Origin: Siderastrea radians | Lineage: Eukaryota > Cnidaria > Anthozoa > Scleractinia > Rhizangiidae | Assembly (NCBI GenBank): GCA_964017195.1 | Contig: OZ024889.1 | Location: 56,329,574-56,393,573 of the forward strand | DNA length: 64,000 nucleotides | Direction: 5' to 3' | Translations under genes and position numbers: made by a program | Shown: positions 1-13,400 of the stretch, in pieces | Layout of the letters: every line of letters begins with the position of its first letter | Position numbering within the stretch: the stretch's first letter is position 1 | Notes under the pieces: generated by a model | Database searches by the model: none | Told to the model about the DNA's origin: nothing | What the model saw: only the letters and a program-made list of their open reading frames with translations

Positions 1-488
1 CATGAAAACCACAAGGACTTTCGTGGAGTTCCATGGAAGCTCCATGGAAATCAATGGAGTCCATTGAAGTCTCATGGAATATTGGTGGCGTTTTATGGAA
101 GCATACTTAATTTCTTTGTGTGACACATAATAGTTTGAAAATAAAAGAGTGAGTTATCCCCCGCCACTAATTATTCAAAATGACAACAGTGTATCTTTCA
201 TGTGCGAGGACATAATTATATTGACGGTACAGCTTCCTATCAATGACTTCTGAGGACTGTCAAACTGGACGAGATCGGAGGCCGAGTGACCTTTTTGGAA
301 GTCAGAGGAATTTTTAAATTATCAGTTATTAAGTATATTTCGCACAGAACTACAAGCTGTCCAATTTGGGAGGCAACTGGCTGTTGCTTGAATGGGATGG
401 TGGGCTAGCAATATAAGTTAATAAATAGTAAAATACATCAGTGACAGATCCCTGATTAGTGTCATAATCTCGACTAGTAGATAAATAC

Positions 489-845
489 TCATTTTATTCT
501 CTCTGGAGATCCTACTATAGCTATTATATTAAAAATTCTCATAACTCTAAAACATCAGCGAAACGACAGCTGTTCTGAGACCCAAAAACGACTTAAAGAT
601 AATCACTTATTAATGCCACAATTTCGATAAGATAAGACACAACATAAGAAAATATATATCATTTTCACTCTCACTGGAGATCCTTCTATAGCTATTATAT
701 TAAAAATTCTCATAACTTTAAAACATCAACGAAAAGATAGTTGTTCTGAGACCCTACAACGACTTGAAGATAATTACTGATTAATGTCACAGCACTAAAA
801 ATAAATATATATTCATTTGATTCTTTCTGTGGATCCTACTATAGC
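489..845. repeat. Degenerate tandem repeat of about 150-170 bp, about 2.2 copies
   Basis: The block TCTGGAGATCC...CTATAGCTATTATA, followed by a shared stretch with CATAACT, AAAACATCA and GTTCTGAGACC, occurs at about 505 and again 171 bp later. A third partial start (GGATCCTACTATAGC) lies another 153 bp on. It falls in the presumed 3' UTR or just downstream of the Ig gene. Confidence 0.7.
493..498 (-). promoter_or_regulatory. Possible polyadenylation signal of the Ig gene
   Basis: TTTATT on the plus strand, i.e. AATAAA on the coding strand, about 520 nt downstream of the stop codon. It is the nearest canonical hexamer in this orientation; the site is not otherwise supported. Confidence 0.25.
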
Positions 846-1013
846 TTTTGTTCTCTTCATTCTTTCTCTTCATTTGTAATAACTAATGCTTAAAACACAT
901 TCTAAAATATCAATAAAATCATACTCTTCTTTATAACGAAAGTTCAAGTGGCACAGATAAATTCTAAACTACAGGAATCATGCACGTAAACCCCTCGCTG
1001 TTTCGCCTTCAAT

Positions 1014-1047
1014 TCACAGCTCCCTCCTTGTAAAAGCCAGGATCGTA
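1014..1047 (-). CDS. Ig-gene exon 8: end of helix, short tail and stop
   Basis: Acceptor TTTTTACAG, phase 2. It reads STILAFTRREL then TGA at 1014-1016, finishing the helix and leaving a short basic stop-transfer tail. An alternative 3' exon within 1712-1894 cannot be excluded, but it has no convincing splice signals in the required phase. Confidence 0.55.
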
Positions 1048-4000
1048 CTGTAAAAAGAAAAGAAAAAAGAAACAGAGTAAATATGATAAACTAAGGTTAA
1101 GTCGCCTTGCTTTCAGCGATTGTCTGATTCTGATTGGTCCAATTCATAAAAGTTAACTCATGAGGAGAATTGTTTTATTCTTTTGTTTTCTTTTGTATTC
1201 TTTTGTTTGTTTGTTTGTTTGTTTGTTTTGTTCCTACGCACCATCGAACCAAGTTTTTTAAGGAAAATTAGTGGAAACCCTGGTGATTAACTAAAAAACC
1301 CATTACAACAGAATTCAACTGGCATCATCTTGTATCTCTGTTTTAACAACTAAAGCTGTATTGTCCACAATAGTTATTATATTCCACGTGATTCGTTTTC
1401 CCTTGTTCTTTAGGGTAGATATATAGAATAACCCCGCAAATTATCAACCGTCTGAATAGCTGGTGGCTGCTTGGCTGCAACGTACATAATATACCACTTA
1501 CCTCTAATATGAACAGGCTCGCTTAACTACGTTATTAAAATCAAATTTATACCATGACGTTTGCTTAAAAAAAGCCCCAATTCATGGTAGAAAAATAAAG
1601 AACGATTTAATCAGTCTCGTTTATAGGAAAATAACTTCAACCCGAACAAAAAAATAAAAAAAAATAAAATAATAATAATAATAATAAGATTTGAAAACGT
1701 TCTTAGTAAAATCATAACATGTTTAAAAGTAGGGTCCCCAGTGGATCCACGTGTCTGCTGCTCCAACACTGATCAATATAACAAAGACGTTCAAGATGAA
1801 CTAGATGTGGTTTTTGTGGTTTGGGCTTAACTTTGCTGATCGGGCGGTCGAGGCAACTGGGCTTTGACTTATGGTAGCCGATTGACTCCCTCAATCATGA
1901 ACTGGAAGATGCGATATAATTAGTTCAAATAATTATCTTTATCTCGTTATTTTTTCGTCCTGTCATGATTTTTATTAGTGTATATTGCACTTGCATGTGT
2001 GTGGAAGAGAAGGGAGCGGAACATCTACCACAATGAAAACATTCATCTGATTAATAAAGTTAAGCCCAGTTCAGCGGGGTTAGTAATTTGGTGGGTGACC
2101 ACCAGAGAACCAAACAGAGTTCAAAAATAAAATACATTGAAATAGAGTGAATCAGTTGCTATTCTTTTTGGTCAATCTTGCCATGTGGAAGACATGGCAG
2201 CTATTTTTTACTAGTAACGCCTTCAGTGTGTAAAACACATATCCCCTCGTTACCTTACTTTATTATAGGGGTAATTATTTTTACTTGTTTTTAAAGCATT
2301 GATTACTAATTTAGCTCAAAACAAATACCATTTTAAATTGATTGCTTTGATATAATGTTGCGCATTATTCAAAGAAGAACAAGACTGCCCCCGCCCCACA
2401 ACTTTCTCGTTTTCATGTAAATTTGCTCTTACCTGAGAATCAATGCCACTAATAGATAAAGATTGTATGCCAGTGGAGAGCTAAAAAAAGGACAAATGAA
2501 AAATGAGTCACGCCACTAGGAAATTCATTTCATGATTATTTATCCCCTTAAATCTCCGTATCACTGCTTTCTCCATCTTGCTTACTCTGATATTCAATGT
2601 CTATGTGTTCCTTGCAGTTAAGCATTGTTGCCGACGTATAATAAGACCTTTTCTGAAAACAGTAACACGTAAAAAGAAAACCAGTCAAGTTCGTTCAAAG
2701 ACTTTCAATTCAAAACGGTTAGGTAGCCCTAATTTCTTTATTGAAAGAGGAAACCAAAGTGGACGGCTATTTACGTAGCTTTAATTGGATTTATTATTAT
2801 CCCCTACGGGCCACAAATTCATCCATGAAGTACTCCTACCTTTGACCATTAACCATTAGAATGAAACGTTGGCAGTTCTCGTTAACATTGTTTGCGCAGT
2901 TGGAGGGCAGGCAACAGTAGTAAAATCCACTGTCGGCGTACTGCAAGTGGTATACTGTCAACACAGAAGGGGCGTAAGTTCCGCGGCGATGAATGTGATA
3001 GTTTCCATTTGATTCATCTGTCAAGGAAGATAAATAAAGAAAGAAATAAAGAAATAAATAAATAACTTGGAGTTTCTTTTATTTTATTATCAATACTATC
3101 GAGAATAGGTTAAAACTATGAAAGCAAGACAAATATTAGCCCTTCCATGCGGCTTTTTTGGTTCTTTAAGACTATTACTCCTGTGATCGTGCCATGATGT
3201 ATGATGTCTCCAAGACCTATCTTCAATAAAATCTTAAACAAATTTCCCTCGCGACTTCATTAACTTCTTTGACTCTTTTTTTTTTTTTGACCTGCTGTGT
3301 TAATTGCGCGCATTTCCAAGGCAATTTTGTTTACACATATTGATAATTTTGGGGACAGGAGAGACGGCAAACACACGATTATATTGCCGTTCTTGAGCGA
3401 GCAAATTTGAAACAAAAAGTTTGTCTGCAACGTGACATCCTGGATCGAAATTTGCACATGCAAAGCATCCAAATAGTGGGTTTGATAAATCAATCAATCA
3501 ATTAATCTCAATCAATCAATGATCAGGTTGGTGAAATTAAAGAGCCCCATTGTGGACTGTCAACTTTCTTCATTTTTTTTAATTCCGTGCCAAACGATGA
3601 CTAATTAAAATAGAATCGCAAGATATGTCAATCTTTTTAACTTGTTACGACCAAAGGACCTAATATCATCAATTCACTATTTTTTTTTAATTAAAAAAAA
3701 AAGGTTCACCACACTTACTAATGCAAGATTGTACAGTGTTTTCGCTTTCCTTCTGAACTTTCCACTCCACCTGTAGAGGATATCCTCTTGCAGCACACTC
3801 AAAGGAAACATTGTCTCCTTTGAACTTCTTGAATTGCAGATCCTCTTTTGGTTTATCAAGCCATGGAGCAACTTAACAAAAGAAGCAAAGGTAACAAAAA
3901 ATAGTGTCAGATGTATTCTGTTAAGCATTTTTAAGACCTGGTATTTTCTAAATGCCTGGCAAGTTTCTCCATAATACTGCAAGATCTTGAGGCATTTTCA

Positions 4001-7000
4001 GTCGTTGTTTTCAATATGCCATTCACAAGAACCACAGTAGATTGGGCCTCTGGATAAGGAGTTGCATGAAAGTCTCCTGAATTTAACTTAACTTTAAGTT
4101 TTAGGCATGTGAGGGTCAAACGAGAACAAAAGCTAGAGATATAAGTTTTCTTTCTGTTGCTCATAGATTGACTGTGCCTTGGCATTTTTGTATTAATATA
4201 TCATTTGTCAGTCACGTCTCTTCTGTCGAATTCCTAGTGCCGCTTAATACGGATTTCCAGGTATCGTGCGAACAGTTTTTTGGTCGTGTCCTTTGGTGTC
4301 CGTATTAACCAGGGTTACACTGTATATGCAAACTTACCCCTAATCACAGCGGTATCCGACACGTTATGTTTTCTGAAACTACGTAGCAGCACTTCGAGAA
4401 GACATTTGTATTCTCCTCCATCCCTGACGCCAACGTTTTTGATAACCAGAGGCCCTAGGAAATCCTCCGGGTTTCTTGGGTCAGGATTTCGCAGAGTTTG
4501 CAGTAATACACCGTCTTTATACCATGAAACCCTCTTCAACGGTGTAACAGGTCCAATGCCTTCAGTCACGTTACATACAGTTGTGACGTTATCACCATGT
4601 TGTAGGATGCTGACCTTAGGGACAGATACCTTAGGAATTTCTTCCTCTGAAAATGGTCAAAAAATATGTCTTAAATTTGAAGATGTATTAAGAGCACTAC
4701 ATTACAACCGCATGGTTAGCATCCGTTGGTCCGGTTTGTTTAAAGTACTTGTACATACACGTCCCCATGCACACCTACCAACTGGTAGCTTTAAACGGCG
4801 GACACATAAAGTTGCTAAAGTGTTATCGCCAATGACTGGCATTTCGACAGCCCGACAGGGGCACCCAACGAGAAAACTTTACCCAAATACTTGACATATC
4901 ATTTTCTGCTTTCTTATTTTTCTTTAGAGCTTTTTAAAGGTATATTCGTGTGAGCATATTTTGTGTTCGGCGTTCTTACCTGAAAATTTAGGCCGCAGAA
5001 AATGCTAGGACCTTATTTTGTACTCTAAACGACAAATTTGTTCCAATAGGAACTAATAAGTCCTCTTGTTCCGAAAGTCCGAGGTGATGATTTGTCAGAG
5101 AAATCTCTCTTTTACTGCAATTAAATCCATGTATCTTAGGCGATTTTAGACCTTCTGAACAGATGTTCCCCAAGACGAACCATTGGATGCCCCTGGCTGG
5201 AGCTGGCGTCATTTTCAGAGTAAAGAAAAAATGGGAGGTTGTCATTCAATAGTTTAATTTAAGACTCTAGTTAATGAACTGAACATGTTTAGCCAGTATT
5301 CTGGAGTTTTGTAGTGTTGGCTGCAAATACTTGAAAAAGAGTGAATGTTTCGATATTTTTCCTCTTAGGATTGGACGTGGTTTATATGTAAAACAATGGA
5401 GCTACGTTGTTGGTGGAAACAAGAATAAATTACTTAGATGAAAAGCGATCCAGCTGAAGAGTGCCGGTTTGAAAGATGAACTTTTGCTCCAAATGGCTTA
5501 ATGGCTTTTTGTGCTTTTTGTGTTTCCCTGATATAGGGAAAGGCCGCAGGCTGTTGTGTTGGCTGGAATGCTCGGGGAGATGAATTGTCGAACAACTAGT
5601 TTGGATGCCTCATTATCATTTCCTTCAGGTGTTTGCGAAAGCCTAGTCTCTCCACTAATTCAAACACGACGAAAATATAAGTAACCTTCTAATTAGAACT
5701 TTGCTCAGAAATCTGACGATCAGCCAGGTACTAACACTTGTCCTTTCATTCACAACGCAGACATTATCATAACAGGAGAATGAAATCAACATATGGCGTC
5801 GGTAGGAATTATGGATGATTTCCGGATAGCCACCTTCTTAGGGGCTGTTCACATGATACCAGAATGAGTTTCATTCGGGAATGAGTTTCGTTCCAGAACG
5901 AAGTTCGTACTGCATTCACATGACAAAATCGACCGTATCAGCCATCTTGAAAACGACCGTTTTGTCCACCATCTTGAAAACGATACGCATGCGCCACTCG
6001 CTCCAGACTACACGGTTTGCGTTTTCATCTCGGAACGGAGTTCGTTTTCAGTTTACATGATACCAGAATGAAATGTCACACCAGAACGAGAATTTCGTTC
6101 GGATTGAAAACCGGAATGAACTCATTCCGGAATGACTTGTGCGGGACCTAACTTTCGTCTTGGTATCATGTAAACAGATACAGAGAAATATATGGGGATG
6201 GAATGAACCCGTTCTGGAATGAAAGTCATTCCGGTATCATGTGAACGGCCCCTTAGCTAGCTCAAATGTTTTGAGTTCTTCCAAAACGCCAGGAAAGAAC
6301 CAAAACACTCGAAAATAAACAATATCAAATAGAAAACTCTAAAATGATCGAATTAATTATTAGCCAACTAAATCTACTAGTGATAGACGCAAGTGTAGGG
6401 AGTGTTTAACTTGAATCAAAGCTATTACAGCAGCCGCTTTCAAAACAGGTTCAGTGTATCGCAGGGGCGATTTTACATGCTTGCAAGACGACTCATGCTC
6501 GTGGGGATTTGCACCAATCACTAACAATATAATTTTGAAAGATGCAAGTTCATAGCACAAAAAACACACACACATACATTTGAATGGATTCTGATCCCTC
6601 TTATTAGGGCATATCGCGGTGCCAAGCTCTAAAGTAAAATTAAGAGCTTAACCCTAGATACTTACTTCTAATGACATTGACACTGAAGCCATGTTTCCTC
6701 TCCACAGAGTCATTAACTGCAAAAGCGTGGCACTCGTACCTTCCCAGCAGACCCCATTGGCTATCATCATCAAGCGTAACATTTCGAATGTGCATAGTGA
6801 CGAAGAGTTTCGCTGCTTTCTTGGCATCTGTAGAAGTGTATTAAGTGTTAGCTAAGTAGTAGCTAAGTATCTTTAAGAACAGGTGGTTTGCCCAAGACAA
6901 AAGCAACAAACAACCTAGGTAGATCTACAAATAAGTTCTGAAGTGTTCTTTTTAACCGATGACGTCTCCGTTATCGGGTGTTGTCAGAGCTAAAAGACCG

Positions 7001-10000
7001 TGGCCGATCGCGGGCACAGACGTCTCCTATTAAAATAGGAGACGGCTGCACGCAGGCTAAGCCGGTTCCTGATGGCTGATGGCTCATTTGATGACGGATG
7101 TATCACTTCTGTAAAGTCCGGGGGATACTCTGTGAGATTTTGGATGGGGGTGTGCCCCCAGAATATCCTATCGGCAGCACATACCCATATAGTTTTAAAA
7201 TGGGAGTACTTCCCGTCACGTGTTTGCATTCGATCTTGAATGCGTTGTTTGGTGGTCTTCATGTTTGTGACTTATCCTACAGTTTGTATACTTTAATAAG
7301 ACATCGAAAATAAAACATGGAAAGCAAAAACTATGCAGAGCAAAATTACAACAAAAAAGGCCAGGAGCAAATCAAACTACTCTAGGATAATAGAAAAAAT
7401 GATACAGAATAAAAGCGTTACAGAAAACGTACATTTGAGGAAAATATTCCACTTCTAAAAAACAGATAATAGTACCAATATCAGGAAGATCTTTGTGTAT
7501 AATAGGAAAACTCAGGTGGTTGCATTGAAAGCCAATGTATTCAAACACTAATTAAATATGAGAAATGTGACACATGGCCTAATCTTGTGACACACGACGT
7601 GGGTCATGTGTCATGCAAATCTTGCGAACGGTCTAAAACCTTCGAAGTCTACCGTTCGAAGAAATTTGCCCTGATCTCCAAATAAAATGATTATGTCTGC
7701 TAAATTTTCGACGCAATTTGTTTTTAAGACTCCTGAGTTTTAGTTCTTGGCCTCTGAAATATTGGTTTTAGTTTTTTTTTTTATTCCTGTTCAACGGTGA
7801 GTGAATTGGGATTAACGAAGAGTTTAATTTACTTCGCTAGAAATGCCATCTGTTGGGGGAAATTTCAGCTGAAGATGACGTCGGCATGACACGCTATCAT
7901 GAACTGTATAATCACGCAGTCACGCTGCTCGTTACCAGGACAGTTTACTTCAAGTTGGGGAGGGATAAATTCATGTTGATAAGCAAGGTCATTAGGGCAG
8001 AGCACAGGGCATCACAAAAAAGATTAAACAATACGTGCCATAAAAACGTGATCCTTTCTGCACGCATTGTGTGCCTCTGCTTGAATGGAGCGTCAGTGGA
8101 AGTGGAGAGCCACTAAGAGCAATCAAGATGTGGAATTTTCCTTGCTATCAAAGGTATGCTCAGGAAATAACCTTGATGTCACGCTATATGGTAAACGTAC
8201 TACAGTAGCATGTGAACTTCACACCTATCGTTCAACGGCTTTGAGTTCTCAGTTTTCAAAGGCAAATACCCACCTGGGCCTTCTCCCGTGAAAATCATCT
8301 CTGTTCGGTTTGTGAAGTACAAGTTGTCATTAGCTGTTATTTCTGTGTACGTAGCAAACTGGTCTTTCCTCATAAACAGAATTTTCTCAGGAGTTTTCTC
8401 TCCTGATGAATCAGAAGCAGCACAGGTAACCTCGGCTGAAGTGAACTCAATTGGATAGATGTTTTCAGGTAAAGGCTCAACGATATCAAAATTGTCGATA
8501 GCTGAAAGGACAAAACGAAGTACAAATAAATTGCAGGACCTAAAGCCTGTACAGCGGTAACACAACGTGCACGAACAGTTTGTCCTAATGCAAGGCATTC
8601 TTTTTTAAATTAGAACTGATAACCCAGATTTTGACAGGAAGCGCATTGAGTGCGGACAATGTTCTGACATGTGTTGATCTGCACTGATGGTTTGACACTT
8701 TTCCATATCAAACACTTTTTTTGGAAAGCCAATAGACACAGTTTTGCAGTCTTCTACGGATTCTTTTTTCCTCCACGGCACGAAGTCTGCAACCCGTCAG
8801 AAAGCTAAAAATTTTAACATGTTATCGATTGAAAAGAAATTTAAAGCCGGAACCTCTAGCTAACTCCAGACTGCACGCGCTTGGTGTTAAAACGCATTTT
8901 TAAAGCTTTTTGGAATATTCTGAGGCACTTGAATCTTTTACGTAACATCAAGCTCCACAAATAAATTAAGGTAAGTGTCAAGAGGGCGCAATGCTGCATT
9001 TAGTACCCTGGCCATCTTTCAAAATACTTCACCTTTGCACCGATTTCAGAAAGCTTTTAATGAACTAAAATCCTCCTTTTCCTTTTGGTAAGAAACCGAC
9101 TGACGATGACAGAGGTACATTTATTGCGCTAGTAAATAGATAAAACGCAACGGGCGAAAGTTGTATAAAAACGCCCTCCAGCAGATAACTTTGCTGCAAT
9201 GTTTGATTCTTCTCGTTTTTACCGAATTCTAACAAGAAGATTTTGCGTTGTGGGCCTTGCTATGAGGAACTCGCGCGTAGGTTTTCTCTAACTAATAAAG
9301 TGAAAGTCGCACGTGACGCGTGGTCGAAACGGCCGATTACTTTTTACTTTTAAAAGTTTTAAAAAACCCTTGCTGATAATACTGAAAAAAAATCGAAATT
9401 ACTTACTTGCTACACACAGTGACATTCGAATATCAACCTTCAGTACTATCAGAGGGTGTCAAAAAAGACATCCGTTTAGCTTTTTAGTGTTCAAGATAAA
9501 ATTACAACAGTATATGTGTTTTTTGTTGTTGAATTTATTTAACCACGTGTGGTTTTTCCCGGTAAGGTTTTGGTGCTAAAAGTGGTGTAAATCACAAGTT
9601 CTGCATTTCGCACGCTCCACGTGCGATTTTTAAATTTCGCATGTTATAACATAGAGGGCAAAATTACTGATTGCTGATTGGTTGAGACAGGGGGCATTTT
9701 TTCTTAATTTTCTTTCCAACGAGGGCAAAATTACTGACTCCTGATTGGGCAAGCGCCAAAAATACTCGCATTTGATTGGCTAAGCGCGAGAGCGCGCCAT
9801 TTGCATTTTGTAAGCGTCTTGAAACGAAAAGCAGATTTTGAATTGGATTTGAGCTGTTCAACACAAGAATATAGTTTCAGAATTTAAATTTAGCCGAGTT
9901 GGTTGGCAAAAATGGTATGGAAATCGGCTGCTAGTTCGAAGAGAAACTCCAGAAGGTGAACCTGAACGTTTTACGGGAAACAGCAAATGGTTATTTGTTC

Positions 10001-10380
10001 TAAAACTACCGAAAACCTTGGTTAATTCAGCGAGCGAGAGGTCGCTTCGCAACTCAGGTAAGCTTAAATAAATTTACTTACTTAGTTTGAGTTTTGAGTG
10101 TGAGTTTGTCAACGAACTAGAATTGTAATTATCTCAAAAGATGAACATATGCATAAAAGACAGTTTCTTTTTTTTGTTCTAGACGCTGAGTAGCAGTTTA
10201 ATAAACTGCTTGTGTGGAGAATTGTTTATTCTGAGTGCCGGCGGCGGATTGTGTTTCGACGTGCAATGAAAATTTTGCCCTCTGTGTTATAACCAAGTAA
10301 TCGCATTGAGCCCTCGTAGAATTCAGGATAAATTTTCACTTGTATTTTCAAAGTTTTCACAAATTGCCCTCGTCGCTACG

Positions 10381-10423
<43 letters not shown>

Positions 10424-13400
10424 ATTTATCCTTAATTCTACTCGGCCTCATGCGATTACATATACTAATTTGTCAAATACACCTCCCATACATGGGATTG
10501 TGCTGTCCTGAGCGCCTATCGTGCAAGTCTTCCAATGAAAAGAGATCAGAAATTTGCATTCGGGAACAGTTCGTCACACGGATGGTTCGATGTGGTGGGG
10601 AGATTGAAATTTTGATAAGGTAAAGAACGCGAATGTTGGACTTTTTTGGTGTGTATTTGTTGTAACGATATAAAGCCATTGGTCAATTAAAGAATTTTGG
10701 AGAGAGGTGCCATAATTCGCGATTTACAGCAAATAAATAACTTTGAATCGGTCACGTTACAGCCAAGAGTGTGTTACCTTTCGCCTTCGCTTATTAAGTG
10801 TTAGGGACAAATAATAAAGGACTCTTATTCTCGTTCAAAACGTTTCAAATCACCCCAAAAGGCCATTAAATAGCAAGCAATATAACACACAAACAAGGTG
10901 AACCATTTATTATTGTGAATTATTTCGCATTTATGGCAATTAAAGCGTATTTGCTGCATTTCTCATACAAACTCTTATATTTTGCCGAGGTCATAATATA
11001 TGCAAAATGGAACAGGCTAATATATGCGCTCCTCTCGTAGTGGGCTTGGGCTACCTGTGGTTTGAACCTTTTCAAACGGTGCGGTGTTGACTCAGTGTGA
11101 TTGAAAATATCTCGCGGGTTGTTTGTACGCGCTACGTAAACTATAAGCTAACGGTAAATGTAAATGTTTCCAAAATGGCTTTTGCCCAGAAAATACAAGC
11201 GAGACTGAATCGAGAGGGCGGCATATACAGCAATAGCCGGCGACATTCCTAGCTATTACGAGATTACGTTTCAGACTTGCACCACAATGAAATGGAACTA
11301 AAAGCTCGTTTTGGATTTCCTTGCAGTATTGAGTCCGCGCGACGAATTGAAAGGGCTGCAGAAGCCGGAATCAATACATCAACGATAAGCACCTGTTGTT
11401 TCTAAAAGCAGTTAGTGAGGAAGGAGATTTGCGAACCTCTTTTTATTACTGAACGATTAAAGCAGGCAAATGTCGACATTTATCTTCAGATCTCTGTTTG
11501 TTTATATTATACTCGCTGCGCTGAGCAAACGCTTCTCAGATTGAGCAAGTTTGATGCGTTACCGAATTTCTTTTTGGAAAAGGTTTGTACTACAAACATA
11601 CTCAGGCACTAGCTGTACTGCTGAAGCGAAAGTACTATGTTTGTTTATGAATTGCGAATTCGACCTCTAAATGTTCTGCTCAAAATTTAGGATCGAAAAT
11701 AACCAATCGTAGACGTGGCAGTTTCCCGAGAGGTCATGATCAGAGGTGACGGTTTCAAATTTTTTCGAGCATGTATTGTCTGGATGCTTCAACGTTATTG
11801 GTTGTTTACGAAAATACTTTGCTATCTTTTGTTCTCAATTAGCGTTGTGATTGGTCAATTTTCTTCCAAGTGGCCCGGTCCGAGTAGTCGCACTGTAAGG
11901 AATGCTGATGGGTTTATCATTGACTTCAGGCGAATGCTCACGCGCAAGAGTAGCGGTCTGTTGGCGGCTTGACGTGACCTGACGTGACCTAATTTGTATT
12001 CGCTCAACAAAATGTTAATCGCAAGTACTTTTGCACGTGAAGAAACGGTCCGCTGTTATAAAAATGTGAAGAATAATTTCTAAAAAACAAGTGTGCTGTA
12101 ATGGCTATCTCTAAAATAGACAACGGGGAATCGAGAACGGGGAACAGGGAACGGGGAACGGGGAACGGGGAATAGGGAACGGGGAATCTCTAAAATAGGG
12201 AATCTCTAAAACGGGGAATCTCTAAAATAGGGAATCTCTAAAATGGGGAACCTCTAAAATAGGGAATCTTTAAAACGGGGAATCTCTAAAACAGGGAATC
12301 TCTAAAATGGGGAATCTCTAGAATAGGGAATCTCTAAAATAGAGAATCTCTAAAACGGGGAATCTCTAAAATAGAGAATCTCTAAAACGGGGAATCTCTA
12401 AAATAGGGAATCTCTAAAACGGGGAATCTCTAAAATAGGGAATCTCTAAAATATCGAATCTCTAAGACGGGGAATCTCTAAAATAGGGAATCTCTAAAAC
12501 GGGGAATCTCTAAAATAGGGAATCTCTAAAATATGGAATCTCTAAAACGGGGAATCTCTAAAATAGGGAATCTCTAAAACGGGGAATCGCTAAAATAGGG
12601 AATCTCTAAAATGGGGAATCTCTAAAACGGGGAATCTCTAAAATAGGGAATCTCTAAAATGGGGAATCTCTAAAATAGGGAATCTCTAAAATGGGAATCT
12701 CTGAAACGGGGAATCTCTAAAATAGGGAATCTCTAAAATGGGGAATCTCTAAAATGGGGAATCTTTAAAGCGGGGAATCTCTAAAATGGGGAATCTCTAA
12801 GAACGGGGAATCTCTAAAATAGGGAATCTCTAAAACGGGGAATCTCTAAAATAGGGAATCTCTAAAACGGGGAATCTCTAAAATAGGGAATCTCTAACAC
12901 GGGGAATCTCTAAAATAGGGGATCTCTAAAACGGGGAATCTCTAAAATAGGGAACCTCTAAAATGGGGAATCTCTAAAACGGGGAATCCCTAAAATAGGG
13001 AATCTCTAAAATGAGGAATCTCTAAAATAGGGAATCTCTAAAATGGGGAATCTCTAAAACGGGGAATCTCTAAAATAGGGAATCTCTAAAACGGGGAATC
13101 TTTAAAGCGGGGAATCTCTAAAACGGGGAATCTCTAAAAACGGGGAATCTCTAAAATAGGGAATCTCTAAAACGGGGAATCTCTAAAATAGGGAATCTTT
13201 AAAACGGAGAATCTCTAAAATAGGGAATCTCTAAAACTGGGAATCTCTAAAATAGGGAATCTCTAAAATGGGGAACCTCTAAAATAGGGAATCTCTAAAA
13301 CGGGGAATCCCTAAAATAGGGAATCTCTAAAATGGGGAATCTTTAAAGCGGGGAATCTCTTAAACGGGGAATCTCTAAAAACGGGGAATCTCTAAAATAG

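Noticed and set aside
1712..1894. Minus-strand frame as the Ig-gene cytoplasmic tail
   Set aside because: No acceptor/donor in the required phase 2; the 1014-1047 exon fits phase and gives a stop directly.
2578..2778. Plus-strand 66-residue frame with a hydrophobic start and basic tail
   Set aside because: It looks like a membrane protein start but lies in an intron of the minus-strand Ig gene, has no splice partners and no similarity.
4280..4894. 204-residue plus-strand frame
   Set aside because: It is the antisense of the well-supported Ig domain 2 exon and of repeat-like DNA; no domain.
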